Source: Sporosarcina globispora (lineage in GTDB: Bacteria > Bacillota > Bacilli > Bacillales > Cytobacillaceae). Taken from it: DNA of 64,000 bases. Both the position numbers and the translations under genes were made by a program. Below, one piece after another: positions 54,018-61,739 of this stretch. Under the pieces are notes generated by a model. The model worked only from the letters and a program-made list of their open reading frames with translations, was not told the origin of the DNA and searched no databases. The stretch spans positions 1,016,001 to 1,080,000 of the forward strand of contig NZ_LGUF01000007.1 of NCBI RefSeq assembly GCF_001274725.1, in the 5' to 3' direction. Every line of letters begins with the position of its first letter. Within the stretch, counting starts at the first letter, position 1.

Positions 54018-54296
54018 TCATTCCTCTAGGACTTTATATTTCTTCTTCAATGACTCCGGAGCCATTTTCACCATCTTCTGGAGGACAAACGAAGTGATCA
54101 CAATATCATCCGTAAAGCCGAAGATCGACAGGAAGTCGGGCACAAGATCTAGCGGCAGAAGGATATAAAGAAGTCCAGCCGCAACCGGGAACAGCTTTTT
54201 GCCGGCTGATACTTCCGGTGATAGAAAATAATCCTTCAGGAAGGGCAGGAACTTCCAGAATTTTAATATGAATTTGATGCGTTTAATAAACTTCAT
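54018..54296 (-). CDS. YkvA-like DUF1232 membrane protein
   Basis: 92 residues from the ATG at 54296 with AGAAGGTG upstream; a GTG nine bases earlier is part of that site. The DUF1232 core is clear: KLFPVAAGLLYILLPLDLVP and DFLSIFGFTDDIVITSFVL, a hydrophobic hairpin with PLDLVPDF and the DD pair. Function unknown. Single gene. Confidence 0.85.
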   Translation of the reverse strand: MKFIKRIKFILKFWKFLPFLKDYFLSPEVSAGKKLFPVAAGLLYILLPLDLVPDFLSIFGFTDDIVITSFVLQKMVKMAPESLKKKYKVLEE

Positions 54297-54344
54297 CTGT
54301 TTCACCTTCTTTTGTTGGTGCTTTAGTTCATTCGCTGGATGGGA

Positions 54345-54391
54345 GCTGACACTTGAATTCGCGGCGGGTTTTTCACCTCAAGTGTGGCAGC
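54345..54391 (-). promoter_or_regulatory. Inverted repeat upstream of the ykvA-like gene
   Basis: GCTGACACTTGA at 54345-54356 and TCAAGTGTGGCAGC at 54378-54391 pair over 12 bases with a 2-base bulge. It lies about 50 bases before the start and may be an operator or leader stem. The stretch 54392-54500 shows nothing clear. Confidence 0.4.
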
Positions 54392-54503
54392 CGAAAGATA
54401 GCTTGTTTCAAGTATGCTTCAAAAAGTAAATAGAATTAGCCGCTTTTGCAAAGTGTTCAATTAGGTATGAATCTCCTCTTTTTATGATTTGTACCGCAGT
54501 CTA

Positions 54504-54637
54504 ACGGGCAGTAAGACCCCACATCAAGACTCAGAGGAATCAACAAAGAATAAATGGGGGTCAAACTGCCCGTAAAGGCCCGATTGGTTCAACTATCAAT
54601 CAGTGGGGAAAGCCCCCCCCCCCGCTGATTGAAGTTT
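54504..54637. repeat. Palindromic intergenic element with an 11-C run
   Basis: Two inverted repeats lie in series. ACGGGCAGTAAGACCCC at 54504-54520 pairs with GGGGTCAAACTGCCCGT at 54557-54573 (two mismatches). AACTATCAATCAGTGGGG at 54591-54608 pairs with a right arm at about 54620-54637 after a run of eleven C (54613-54623). The layout resembles a dispersed, foldable intergenic repeat of the bcr/MITE kind. No transposase is present. It could also end transcription of the Spo0M-like gene. Confidence 0.6.
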
Positions 54638-54692
54638 CACTTTATAGATTAAGAGGGGATCTGTTACACTCGTTTCTTCCTCCTTAGGATGG

Positions 54693-55085
54693 TTATTGAA
54701 TAATCTTGATTTTATCCAGGTCGGCGCTTTTGACGCCTTCGTTAAAAATAAGTCTAGTTTTAAATTGAAAAATGCGATCAGGTGCAGAGCAAGGTATGTC
54801 TTTCGGTAATAGGAAGTTAAAGTCCATTTTATTAGTTTCCTCTGATTCAATGACTTTGGTGGAAAGAATGGTCGATGTCCCGATCACTTCCTCCCTCTCT
54901 TCGTCAGGCGAGGTCATGATCAGGTCGCACTCAATCCGCTTAATCTGCTGATCAATGGTTCCTCCTTCAATTAAAAAGATTCCGCTCACATTTTCTCCTG
55001 GTGTATATTGAAGCTTCGGCAGCTGCAAATCAATTTTGGCAGAGCCAATTCCAAGCATTGACATGTATTTTCGTAAAATCAACAA
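54693..55085 (-). CDS. Short Spo0M-like (arrestin-fold) protein
   Basis: 130 residues from the first of two TTG codons at 55085, with AGAGGAGAG about nine bases upstream. MLGIGSAKIDLQLPKLQYTP and GENVSGIFLIEGGTIDQQIK are the opening of Spo0M, and DFNFLLPKDIPCS is the following strand pair. It stops after the first arrestin-like domain, about half the length of Spo0M (around 255 residues). Either a single-domain paralogue or a truncated copy. Spo0M affects sporulation control and cell division. It is the first clear gene downstream of the manganese riboswitch on this strand. Confidence 0.7.
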   Translation of the reverse strand: MLILRKYMSMLGIGSAKIDLQLPKLQYTPGENVSGIFLIEGGTIDQQIKRIECDLIMTSPDEEREEVIGTSTILSTKVIESEETNKMDFNFLLPKDIPCSAPDRIFQFKTRLIFNEGVKSADLDKIKIIQ

Positions 55086-55102
55086 AGATCTCTCCTCTAA
55101 GT

Positions 55103-55180
55103 TTAGTTAGGGGGGAGCTGCTCGCTCACCACAATTTTTCTGTTTTCCTTTTTTACGTGGATGTACTGATAAAGTTTCAA
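55103..55180 (-). CDS. Possible 25-residue small ORF in the riboswitch leader
   Basis: TTG at 55180 with CAGGGAAAA before it, reading MKLYQYIHVKKENRKIVV and on for 25 residues, stopping 17 bases before the Spo0M-like start. Basic, no family. The frame is open further upstream without a start codon. Could be a leader peptide or chance. Confidence 0.22.
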   Translation of the reverse strand: MKLYQYIHVKKENRKIVVSEQLPPN

Positions 55181-55252
55181 ATAATTTTCCCTGTTTCTAT
55201 TCCTCCATTTTATAAAGTAAAACGTGCGGTTGTGCGGGCCTGTATATAAAAA

Positions 55253-55279
55253 GGGCCTTTACCGCACTGGTAAAGGCCC
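55253..55279 (-). terminator. Terminator downstream of the manganese riboswitch
   Basis: GGGCCTTTACC and GGTAAAGGCCC form a perfect 11-bp stem; on the minus strand a T run (55252-55246) follows. It lies just after a first stem at 55287-55316 that competes with the aptamer. Confidence 0.88.
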
Positions 55280-55286
55280 ATAAATA

Positions 55287-55399
55287 AAGACCTCTACCGA
55301 ATTTGGTAAAGGTCTTGCTAACAATTGAGATAATTGCCAACAAAGCCGAGAGCATTAGCTCCGTAATGACGACTCTGCTGTAAAAGCTACTCCCCTTTA
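55287..55399 (-). promoter_or_regulatory. yybP-ykoY manganese riboswitch with expression platform
   Basis: On the minus strand, P1 is formed by TAAAGG (55399-55394) and CCTTTA (55312-55307). Between them lie the conserved elements: GGGGAGTAGC, AGTCGTCA, CGGCTTTGTTGGCA and TTAGCAAGACC. These are the two Mn2+-binding loops of the yybP-ykoY class. The 3' P1 strand is shared with a stem (55287-55316, AAGACC...GGTCTT), so aptamer folding with Mn2+ should prevent this stem and turn expression on. No exporter gene (MntP, YkoY/TerC or P-ATPase) follows. Confidence 0.93.
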
Positions 55400-55569
55400 G
55401 GAGAAACTATTTAATTTATAGGTAAATCATATTGTATGTTTCTAGTTTTGTCAATAAGAATAATTTCTGTATTCATTTAGTTTTCCGAAATGAACACTAT
55501 CATAATATTTATACAATTTGCTATAATCAGAATTAACTATTTTAACACTTTAATACAGAGGTGAACTCC

Positions 55570-57180
55570 ATGAACTTTGATTTCCACCACCACCCATACA
55601 TATCACAGCGAACGACAGTCATGGCGAATAACGGCATGGTTGCTACTTCCCAGCCGCTAGCAGCACAGGCTGGTTTAGGTATGATGAAAAAAGGGGGAAA
55701 TGCCATTGATGCAGCAATTGCCACAGCAGCGGCTCTTACAGTCGTTGAACCGACATCAAACGGAATTGGCGGCGATGCATTTGCACTTGTTTGGACGAAA
55801 GGCGAACTGTACGGGCTGAATGCAAGCGGCCCTGCTCCAAAGTCCATTTCCATTGAGGCTCTAAAGGAAAGAGGCTTCGAAAAAATGCCAGCGCACGGCT
55901 GGATGCCGGTTACGGTGCCAGGCGCACCATCCGCGTGGGCAGAGCTTTCCAAGCGTTTCGGCAAGCTGCCGTTAAAAGAGGTCCTTCAGCCCGCAATCGA
56001 TTATGCTGAAAAAGGCTATCCTTTAACACCAATTCTCGGCAAGTACTGGAAGTATGCTTATAAAAAGTTCAAGCAGATTTTGACAGATGACGAATTCCGG
56101 CATTGGTTTGAAACCTTTGCTCCAGAAGGCAGGGCACCTGAAATTGGCGAAATCTGGCGCTCTGAAGACCACGCTGCTACTTTAAGATCGATCAGTGAAA
56201 CAGACTGCGAAAGCTTTTATCGTGGGGAGATTGCAGAGAAAATTGATGCTTTTTCAAAAAAATATAATGCATTCCTGTCAATGGAAGACCTCACTGATTA
56301 CAAAGCGGAATGGGTTGACCCTATCAAAGTTCATTACCGCGGCTATGACGTATGGGAAATCCCGCCGAACGGACAGGGCCTTGTTGCTCTTCTGGGTTTA
56401 AACATTGCTAAAGGTTTTGAGTTCGGCGATAAAGAAACGGTGGATACATATCATAAACAAATAGAAGCGATGAAGTTAGCTTTTACTGACGGCAAGGCAT
56501 TTATTACCGATCCTGCTGAAATGAATGTTACTGTGGAAGAATTGCTTTCCGAAGAGTACGGCGAATCACGCCGAGGTGAGATTGCCGACGAAGCTCTGAC
56601 CCCTGAACCATACCAGCCGCCACGCGGAGGTACGGTTTACCTGGCGACAGCTGACAGCGAAGGCAATATGGTTTCCTTCATCCAAAGCAACTATATGGGC
56701 TTTGGGTCAGGACTTGTCGTTCCAGGAACAGGGATTGCCCTCCAGAATCGCGGTCATGACTTTTCTCTTGATCCGAAACATCATAATGCGCTGAAGCCAG
56801 GCAAGAAAACGTACCACACCATTATTCCTGGTTTCCTGACAAAAGACGGCCAGGCAGTAGGCCCGTTCGGTGTGATGGGAGGTTATATGCAGCCGCAGGG
56901 GCATATGCAGGTGGTCATGAATACAGTGGATTTCCACCTGAATCCGCAGGCAGCACTTGATGCGCCGAGATGGCAGTGGATAGAGGGAAAGAAGGTCCAG
57001 GTGGAACCACATTTTCCTAATTATATTGCCCAGGCCCTGGCACGAAAAGGCCACCAAATTGAAGTAACCGTTGATACCGGCGGATTTGGCCGAGGCCAAA
57101 TCATCTGGCGCGACCCGAAAACAGGCGTGCTCATGGGCGGAACCGAAGCGCGAACGGACGGGTCAATTGCTGCCTGGTAA
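55570..57180 (+). CDS. Gamma-glutamyltransferase family protein (YwrD-like)
   Basis: 536 residues from the ATG at 55570 with AGAGGTG upstream; the in-frame GTG at 55561 overlaps that site. Ntn-hydrolase GGT fold: NGMVATSQPLAAQAGLGMMK and GNAIDAAIATAAALTVVEP near 30-60, GGDAFALVW near 72, and PPNGQGLVALLGLNIAKG near 265. The catalytic Thr of the small subunit lies in RGGTVYLATADSEGNMVSFI near 355, where the chain should self-cleave. No signal peptide, so cytoplasmic YwrD-like rather than secreted Ggt. It hydrolyses gamma-glutamyl bonds, probably of glutathione-like or gamma-Glu amides. Confidence 0.9.
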   Translation: MNFDFHHHPYISQRTTVMANNGMVATSQPLAAQAGLGMMKKGGNAIDAAIATAAALTVVEPTSNGIGGDAFALVWTKGELYGLNASGPAPKSISIEALKERGFEKMPAHGWMPVTVPGAPSAWAELSKRFGKLPLKEVLQPAIDYAEKGYPLTPILGKYWKYAYKKFKQILTDDEFRHWFETFAPEGRAPEIGEIWRSEDHAATLRSISETDCESFYRGEIAEKIDAFSKKYNAFLSMEDLTDYKAEWVDPIKVHYRGYDVWEIPPNGQGLVALLGLNIAKGFEFGDKETVDTYHKQIEAMKLAFTDGKAFITDPAEMNVTVEELLSEEYGESRRGEIADEALTPEPYQPPRGGTVYLATADSEGNMVSFIQSNYMGFGSGLVVPGTGIALQNRGHDFSLDPKHHNALKPGKKTYHTIIPGFLTKDGQAVGPFGVMGGYMQPQGHMQVVMNTVDFHLNPQAALDAPRWQWIEGKKVQVEPHFPNYIAQALARKGHQIEVTVDTGGFGRGQIIWRDPKTGVLMGGTEARTDGSIAAW

Positions 57181-57312
57181 TAAAAAATGAGGAAGCAGCA
57201 CGCATATAAGAGTAAAATAACCATATAAAAGGTACTGGGGAGCGGAAAAATAACCGCTCCTTCACCTGCTTGTTCCAGTGACGTATATATTCAAATGAAA
57301 AGAGGTGGCACC

Positions 57313-57888
57313 ATGAAGCAGGCTGACATCTTTATGGCTTTTTTCCGGGTGGGCATTCTGGGATATGGCGGCGGCCCGTCATCCATTCCGCTTGTCCATA
57401 AAGAAGTTGTTGATAAATATAAATGGATGGATACAGATGAATTTGGCGATGTACTGGCGCTCGGGAACGCTCTCCCAGGTCCGATTGCAACAAAAATGGC
57501 CGGCTATATCGGCTATCGTGTTGGCGGTTTACTTGGCATGGTTAATGCATTGGTGGCAACGATAGTACCGACAATTGTCCTTATGATTATACTTCTTACC
57601 GCATTAAATACATTTAAAGACCAGCCATGGGTAGCAGGCATGACAAAGGCAGTCGTTCCGGTTGTGGCAGTGATGCTGGCAACACTGACCTGGGACTTTG
57701 TTAAAAAGTCATCGAAATCTTCACTCGGCTGGGGCTGGACATTGCTTTTTACAGCGGCAAGCCTGGTACTTCTGGAAATTGTGAACATCCATCCGGCGAT
57801 TATCATTTTTGTTCTGCTGGCAGCTGCACTGCTGAAAAAGGATAAAGATGAAAAAAATGAAGCAAAGAAGGAGAAGAATCTCGCATGA
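57313..57888 (+). CDS. Chromate transporter half (ChrA N-type), first of pair
   Basis: 191 residues from the ATG at 57313 with AGAGGTGG upstream. CHR domain: FFRVGILGYGGGPSSIPLVH near residue 10, LGNALPGPIATKMAGYIGYR near 50, then four or five helices and a Lys/Glu-rich tail. Short-chain CHR proteins work in pairs of opposite topology, exporting chromate or an oxyanion. Its stop overlaps the start of the second half by four bases. Confidence 0.9.
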   Translation: MKQADIFMAFFRVGILGYGGGPSSIPLVHKEVVDKYKWMDTDEFGDVLALGNALPGPIATKMAGYIGYRVGGLLGMVNALVATIVPTIVLMIILLTALNTFKDQPWVAGMTKAVVPVVAVMLATLTWDFVKKSSKSSLGWGWTLLFTAASLVLLEIVNIHPAIIIFVLLAAALLKKDKDEKNEAKKEKNLA

Positions 57889-58415
57889 TTTATGTTCAGA
57901 TATTCTTGGCATTCTTCATTCCAGGGATTCTCGGATACGGCGGGGGACCGGCATCCATTCCTTTGGTCGAAAATGAAGTGGTGGATCATTATGGATGGCT
58001 CACAACGAATGAATTCAGTGAAATGCTGGCAATGGGTAATGCACTGCCGGGACCGATTGCAACGAAAATGGCTGGATATATTGGCTACGAACAAGGCGGG
58101 ATCCTGGGAGCAATCGTAGGGGTATTCGCAACCGTAGCACCATCGCTGATCTTGATGATTGCGCTGCTTGGACTTCTTATGAAGTATAAGGAATCACCGC
58201 GCGTCAAGCGGATGACTACCTATATCCGGCCAGTTATTGCCGTACTGCTTGGCATCATGACGTATGATTTCTTTTTCTCTTCATATGAAGGAGTGGGCAT
58301 TTGGCAGACGCTTTTCATTGGACTGCTTAGCTTTATCCTAATGGAAAGGCTTAAAGTCCATCCGGCATATGTCATTGCCGGTGCACTGATTTATGGGGGG
58401 CTTGTTTTGGCGTAA
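57885..58415 (+). CDS. Chromate transporter half (ChrA type), second of pair
   Basis: 176 residues. Same CHR motifs: FFIPGILGYGGGPASIPLVE and MGNALPGPIATKMAGYIGYE, so it arose from the first half by duplication. ATGA overlap indicates equal production for a heterodimer. A GAAGGAGAAG site lies inside the upstream gene. Strong terminator follows. Chromate itself as substrate is not proven. Confidence 0.9.
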   Translation: MIYVQIFLAFFIPGILGYGGGPASIPLVENEVVDHYGWLTTNEFSEMLAMGNALPGPIATKMAGYIGYEQGGILGAIVGVFATVAPSLILMIALLGLLMKYKESPRVKRMTTYIRPVIAVLLGIMTYDFFFSSYEGVGIWQTLFIGLLSFILMERLKVHPAYVIAGALIYGGLVLA

Positions 58416-58433
58416 ATTAAAATAAACTTTACG

Positions 58434-58469
58434 AAAAAACGGTGAGTTCAGGTTTGCTCTCCGTTTTTT
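58434..58469 (+). terminator. Terminator of the chromate transporter pair
   Basis: AAAAAACGG-T-GAG pairs with CTC-T-CCGTTTTTT, 19 bases after the stop; T run follows. Confidence 0.85.
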
Positions 58470-58510
58470 GTTTTTACTATAGACTTGCTGTAAAGCTGAT
58501 GTGGAGCGGA

Positions 58511-58620
58511 CTGACCGATATATTCAAAAACTGACCGATAAAAAAGAATTGCGACCGATATATTGGAAAATTGACCGATAAAATAAAAATCTGACCAATA
58601 AACTTAATCAAGTGGCCGAA
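58511..58620 (+). repeat. 20-bp-period repeat array 1, core TGACCGATA
   Basis: GACCGATA-type cores start at 58513, 58533, 58553, 58573 and 58593 (the last as GACCAATA), with a weak sixth (GGCCGAA) near 58614. The period is exactly 20 bp. Odd units continue TATATT, even units AAAA, so there is a 40-bp higher-order unit. Spacers are A/T-rich. The array lies between the chromate terminator and the helicase remnant and shares its left edge (GCGGACTGACCGATATATT) with array 2 at 62754. Confidence 0.9.
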
Positions 58621-58725
58621 ATCTTTAAAAGATCTGCACTTTTTAAATGAGGATCTACTATTGTTTGAAAACCCATCAATTCGTTAGAATGTATAGTAAA
58701 TATTCTACTAAACTGAGGGATCGGG

Positions 58726-59671
58726 ATGAAAATTAACTTTCACTTAGATGAATTGGAAAGGATGAAGAAGGAAAATGCCTATTTGAAGAAACTGCTTACA
58801 AATATGATGCATCAGCGGGAAGCTAAAGCAGGCACTGAAGAAAAAATAGATGTAGCCACCATTCAGAGTATTAAATCAAAAGGGGAACTGAAATCTTTTA
58901 TAACTCAATATGGCCAAGTCATTGTGGATGAGTGTCACCATATTTCAGCTTATACTTTTGAGAAGGTATTAAAAGCTATCCGGGCAAAATTTGTTTATGG
59001 ATTAACTGCTACACCCATTCGCAAAGACGGATTGCATCCCATTATTTTTATGCAATGCGGTCCGGTGCGCTATAAAGTGGATGGAAAAAGACAGGCGAAA
59101 ATCAGGCCTTTTAAGCACCAGCTCATCCCAAAATATACAAGGTTTAAGTCAGGATCATCTGACTTGCAGGAACTTATCGAAAAATCTCGACTGACAAAGA
59201 TCGAAATCAGCAATTATTTAATGATGTCCTCAACGAACTCGAAGCAGGGCGATCTCCAATTATCTTAACCGAACGGATTGAGCATCTTGAAAATCTGAAA
59301 AGGCAATTCAAAGGATTTGCCAAAAATATTATTGTCCTATCGGGAAAAATGTCGAAAAAATCAAGAAAGCAAGAGCTTGAGAGGCTTGCATCTATTCCAG
59401 ATAAGGAAGAACGATTGGTGATTGCAACAGGTAAATTTATTGGCGAGGGGTTTGATGATCCTAGACTGGATACGTTATTCCTTTCTATGCCCATTGCCTG
59501 GAAAGGAACACTCCAGCAGTATGCAGGCAGACTGCACAGAATACATTCGAACAAACAAGAAGTAAGAGTGTATGATTAATTGACAAGCAGGTCCCCCTGC
59601 TGAAGAACATGTATGAAAAACGATTGGAAGGCTACGCCGCAATGGGATCAGAACAGATGAAATTTTTTTAA
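58726..59671 (+). pseudogene. Decayed SF2 helicase of TOTE-like type
   Basis: The remnant opens with a coiled-coil segment (LDELERMKKENAYLKKLL) and jumps in frame to helicase motif Ic onward: EKIDVATIQSI, VIVDECHHISAY (DECH) and YGLTATPIRKDG. Walker A and any primase domain are missing. The frame breaks at about 59208 by one lost base, continues as FNDVLNELEAGRSPIILTER ... IATGKFIGEGFDDPRLDTLF and QQYAGRLHRIH (motif VI), and breaks again at about 59576 before [18 protein letters not shown]. The helicase sequence and N-terminal coil match proteins of TOTE conflict systems (primase-helicase); this family call is from memory of motifs. Clearly inactive. Confidence 0.8.
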
Positions 59672-59691
59672 AAGAAAGGTTGAACATTATA

Positions 59692-60858
59692 GTGGAATTT
59701 CTGGAGAAAATCGAATTAGCGCTATTAAGTGAAGATCCGTTTGTACAGCAATATGCTGTCACGATATTGAAGGATAGTTATCTGGCAACTGAGGGTACAT
59801 TTTTTACTGCTTTAGAAGCTTATGATAAAGGACAGACAGATCTGTTTCCGGCTTCCGTTTTACCTCGTATCGATTATATGCCCATTTCTGAAAAAGGGAT
59901 GCAAGAGATATTGAGCAGATTGGAAATAGAACATGAACATCTTATCCATTACTTAAGATTAGCTGCAAGTGCGCCTGTGGAAGTTCAATTAAAATATAAA
60001 GAAAAAATGCCTTATGCAAATAAGGAATATTTTGAAGTTCTTGAGGGGATCAAACATGCTGACACTCAAGGTTTGCATCAGCAGCTGCAATCTGTCATCT
60101 CCCAGTTAGAAAGAGATTATTTTAATGGTTCGCTTTTTAAACTTGGAAAGCAAATACTGCAGGAGCTCTTGTTTCGTAATGAAATTTCTGAAGGAGAAAT
60201 TATCAACAGCCTCCGAAGCTATATACATGATAATACTTTCATTCTCTATGGAGGGATTTTTAAAATATTTATAGCGGGAGAACTATCCTTAAAGTCTTTA
60301 GTGCCGGATTTCATTTCACTATTGCAGAAAGAAGAAGATTTGGCACTTGAGGAAATCGCTAATGCTCTAATAAAAATGGGGACACCTTCTGTTGTAAAAG
60401 CAGTGGAAGAGATAGCACTTCATGAAAATGCCTATTTTTACACCTTGAACATATTGGCTAAAATTAAATCTCCTGAAGCCGAAGAAGCACTATTAAGGCT
60501 CTTTAAAAAGACAGACAAGATCAGTATTAAAACGTTAATCTGTGACTCATTATGCCAGCAACTTTCTGTAAAGGGTATTCCTCTTGTGGAAGATTTGCTG
60601 AAAACAGGATTTGACTCCAGTATTCTTGATTTGAAAGAATCTTTATACGCTAACATAAAAATAAATGGGATTGATCATCCTCTGGCTCATTCACTAAAGA
60701 AAAGTTTATTACAAGAGATGCAGAGTCAGCGTAATATCCAAAAAAGAGCAGATGCTGGCTTCTTTACCCTTGATAAATCTCCGGCCCAGAAAATCGGACG
60801 AAATGATTTTTGCCCATGCGGAAGCGGAAGAAAATATAAAAAATGCTGTATGAACTAG
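59692..60858 (+). CDS. SEC-C motif protein with HEAT-like helical body
   Basis: 388 residues from the GTG at 59692 (an in-frame TTG at 59680 is too close to the GAAAGG site). The body is a string of helical pairs resembling HEAT or TPR repeats ([59 protein letters not shown]). The C-terminus carries the zinc SEC-C motif [23 protein letters not shown] motifs occur at the end of SecA and of many proteins of unknown role, binding zinc and sometimes ribosomes or SecB. Three genes here carry or flank this motif. Function not known. Confidence 0.78.
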   Translation: MEFLEKIELALLSEDPFVQQYAVTILKDSYLATEGTFFTALEAYDKGQTDLFPASVLPRIDYMPISEKGMQEILSRLEIEHEHLIHYLRLAASAPVEVQLKYKEKMPYANKEYFEVLEGIKHADTQGLHQQLQSVISQLERDYFNGSLFKLGKQILQELLFRNEISEGEIINSLRSYIHDNTFILYGGIFKIFIAGELSLKSLVPDFISLLQKEEDLALEEIANALIKMGTPSVVKAVEEIALHENAYFYTLNILAKIKSPEAEEALLRLFKKTDKISIKTLICDSLCQQLSVKGIPLVEDLLKTGFDSSILDLKESLYANIKINGIDHPLAHSLKKSLLQEMQSQRNIQKRADAGFFTLDKSPAQKIGRNDFCPCGSGRKYKKCCMN

Positions 60859-60870
60859 AGGTGCAACATC

Positions 60871-61122
60871 TTGGGAAAAAGAAGATTGAAAAAGAATAAG
60901 AAGCAACAAAAAAACTTTGGAACCTGTGAATTTCATTGCAAACATACCTTTGAAATAGATTGGGAAACAATATGTGACATTCAAGAACTTACACATGGGT
61001 ATGTTGGATTTCATAATACTGATACATTCATATCCTGCCCAAAATGCGATAGAATAGTAGACGACGATGACACTTTATTTCCTGGAACAGCTGAAGAATA
61101 TAACAAGATGACAGGTGCCTGA
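60871..61122 (+). CDS. Small Cys/His protein, unknown function
   Basis: 83 residues from a TTG start with AGAGGTG upstream, 12 bases after the SEC-C gene. A basic N-terminus (GKRRLKKNKKQQKNF) is followed by CEFHCKHTF and SCPKCDRIVDDDD, giving a likely zinc site (two CxxC-like pairs). The acidic end is unlike its start. Probably cotranscribed with the SEC-C gene. No family recognised. Confidence 0.65.
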   Translation: MGKRRLKKNKKQQKNFGTCEFHCKHTFEIDWETICDIQELTHGYVGFHNTDTFISCPKCDRIVDDDDTLFPGTAEEYNKMTGA

Positions 61123-61231
61123 TAATTTGGGCATCTTTTGCTTTTTCCAGTATTTTTTCATTTTGTTTATCCATAGGGAAAATGTCCAAACTATTGATAA
61201 ACAGTGGATTAACCAGAAGGAGCGTGGTAGA

Positions 61232-61633
61232 ATGCACGATGTGGAAGAATTAATCGATGCTTATTTAGAAGGGGATCACTCTCTCTCATATTATTATGAC
61301 CTGGCTGAAAAAAAGGTAGTACTTGATGAAGACCCTGCCATAACAGGGGAGCCAGGTATTGACTGGGATGATGAGGAAAGCGATGAGAGATATAAAGCAG
61401 TCCCAAGGATGGAAAGCTTTGAAGCATATAAATTGAGAGAGTTATTTGCAGAGAGCCTGAGCAATAAACAGGCTTCAGAAATCCTTTATCAGGCTTTGAG
61501 TCATAAGAAGCCATTCCGTCATTTTAAAGATGCCCTTTATGAAACAGGGTTATGGAATGAATGGAACACCTTTGAACGATCATATGGAAACAAAGAGATA
61601 GAGAAATGGCTTAAAGCATTAAAAATAGATTGA
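61232..61633 (+). CDS. UPF0158-family protein
   Basis: 133 residues from the ATG at 61232 with AGAAGGAG upstream. Acidic and helical: VEELIDAYLEGDHSLSYYYD, then DPAITGEPGIDWDDEESDER, FAESLSNKQASEILYQALSH and KKPFRHFKDALYETGLWNEW, which fits UPF0158. Function unknown. Followed after 13 bases by a SEC-C start, so part of the same group. Confidence 0.72.
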   Translation: MHDVEELIDAYLEGDHSLSYYYDLAEKKVVLDEDPAITGEPGIDWDDEESDERYKAVPRMESFEAYKLRELFAESLSNKQASEILYQALSHKKPFRHFKDALYETGLWNEWNTFERSYGNKEIEKWLKALKID

Positions 61634-61646
61634 GAGGAATTAAAGA

Positions 61647-61739
61647 ATGTCGAAAATAAGCAGAAACGACCCGTGCCCATGCGGGAGCGGGAAAAAATAT
61701 AAAAAGTGCTGCGGCAGCAAGGATGCTGTTTCAAATTAA
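61647..61739 (+). CDS. SEC-C zinc motif mini-ORF, 30 residues (probably the N-terminus of the next gene)
   Basis: ATG at 61647 with GAGAGGAA upstream, reading [20 protein letters not shown] and ending at a TAA at 61737. This is a complete SEC-C motif and little else. The following gene (61723) overlaps in the next frame and reads ...[12 protein letters not shown] from the point where this one stops. One extra A in TCAAATTAAG (near 61733) would explain the break, so both were probably one protein with an N-terminal SEC-C. As it stands the 30-residue peptide can still be made. Confidence 0.7.
   Translation: MSKISRNDPCPCGSGKKYKKCCGSKDAVSN

Noticed and set aside
54596..54850. 84-codon minus-strand ORF overlapping the Spo0M-like gene
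   Set aside because: Frame-shifted shadow of the Spo0M-like gene that runs into the C tract; it does not look like the missing second half of Spo0M.
55103..55250. Open frame on the minus strand across the riboswitch 3' region (up to about 48 codons)
   Set aside because: Most of it has no start codon and no family match; only the last 25 codons have a possible TTG start, listed with low confidence.
58511..58620. CRISPR-like array
   Set aside because: The repeat core is only about 9 bp with 11-bp A/T-rich spacers, the spacers resemble each other, and there are no cas genes.
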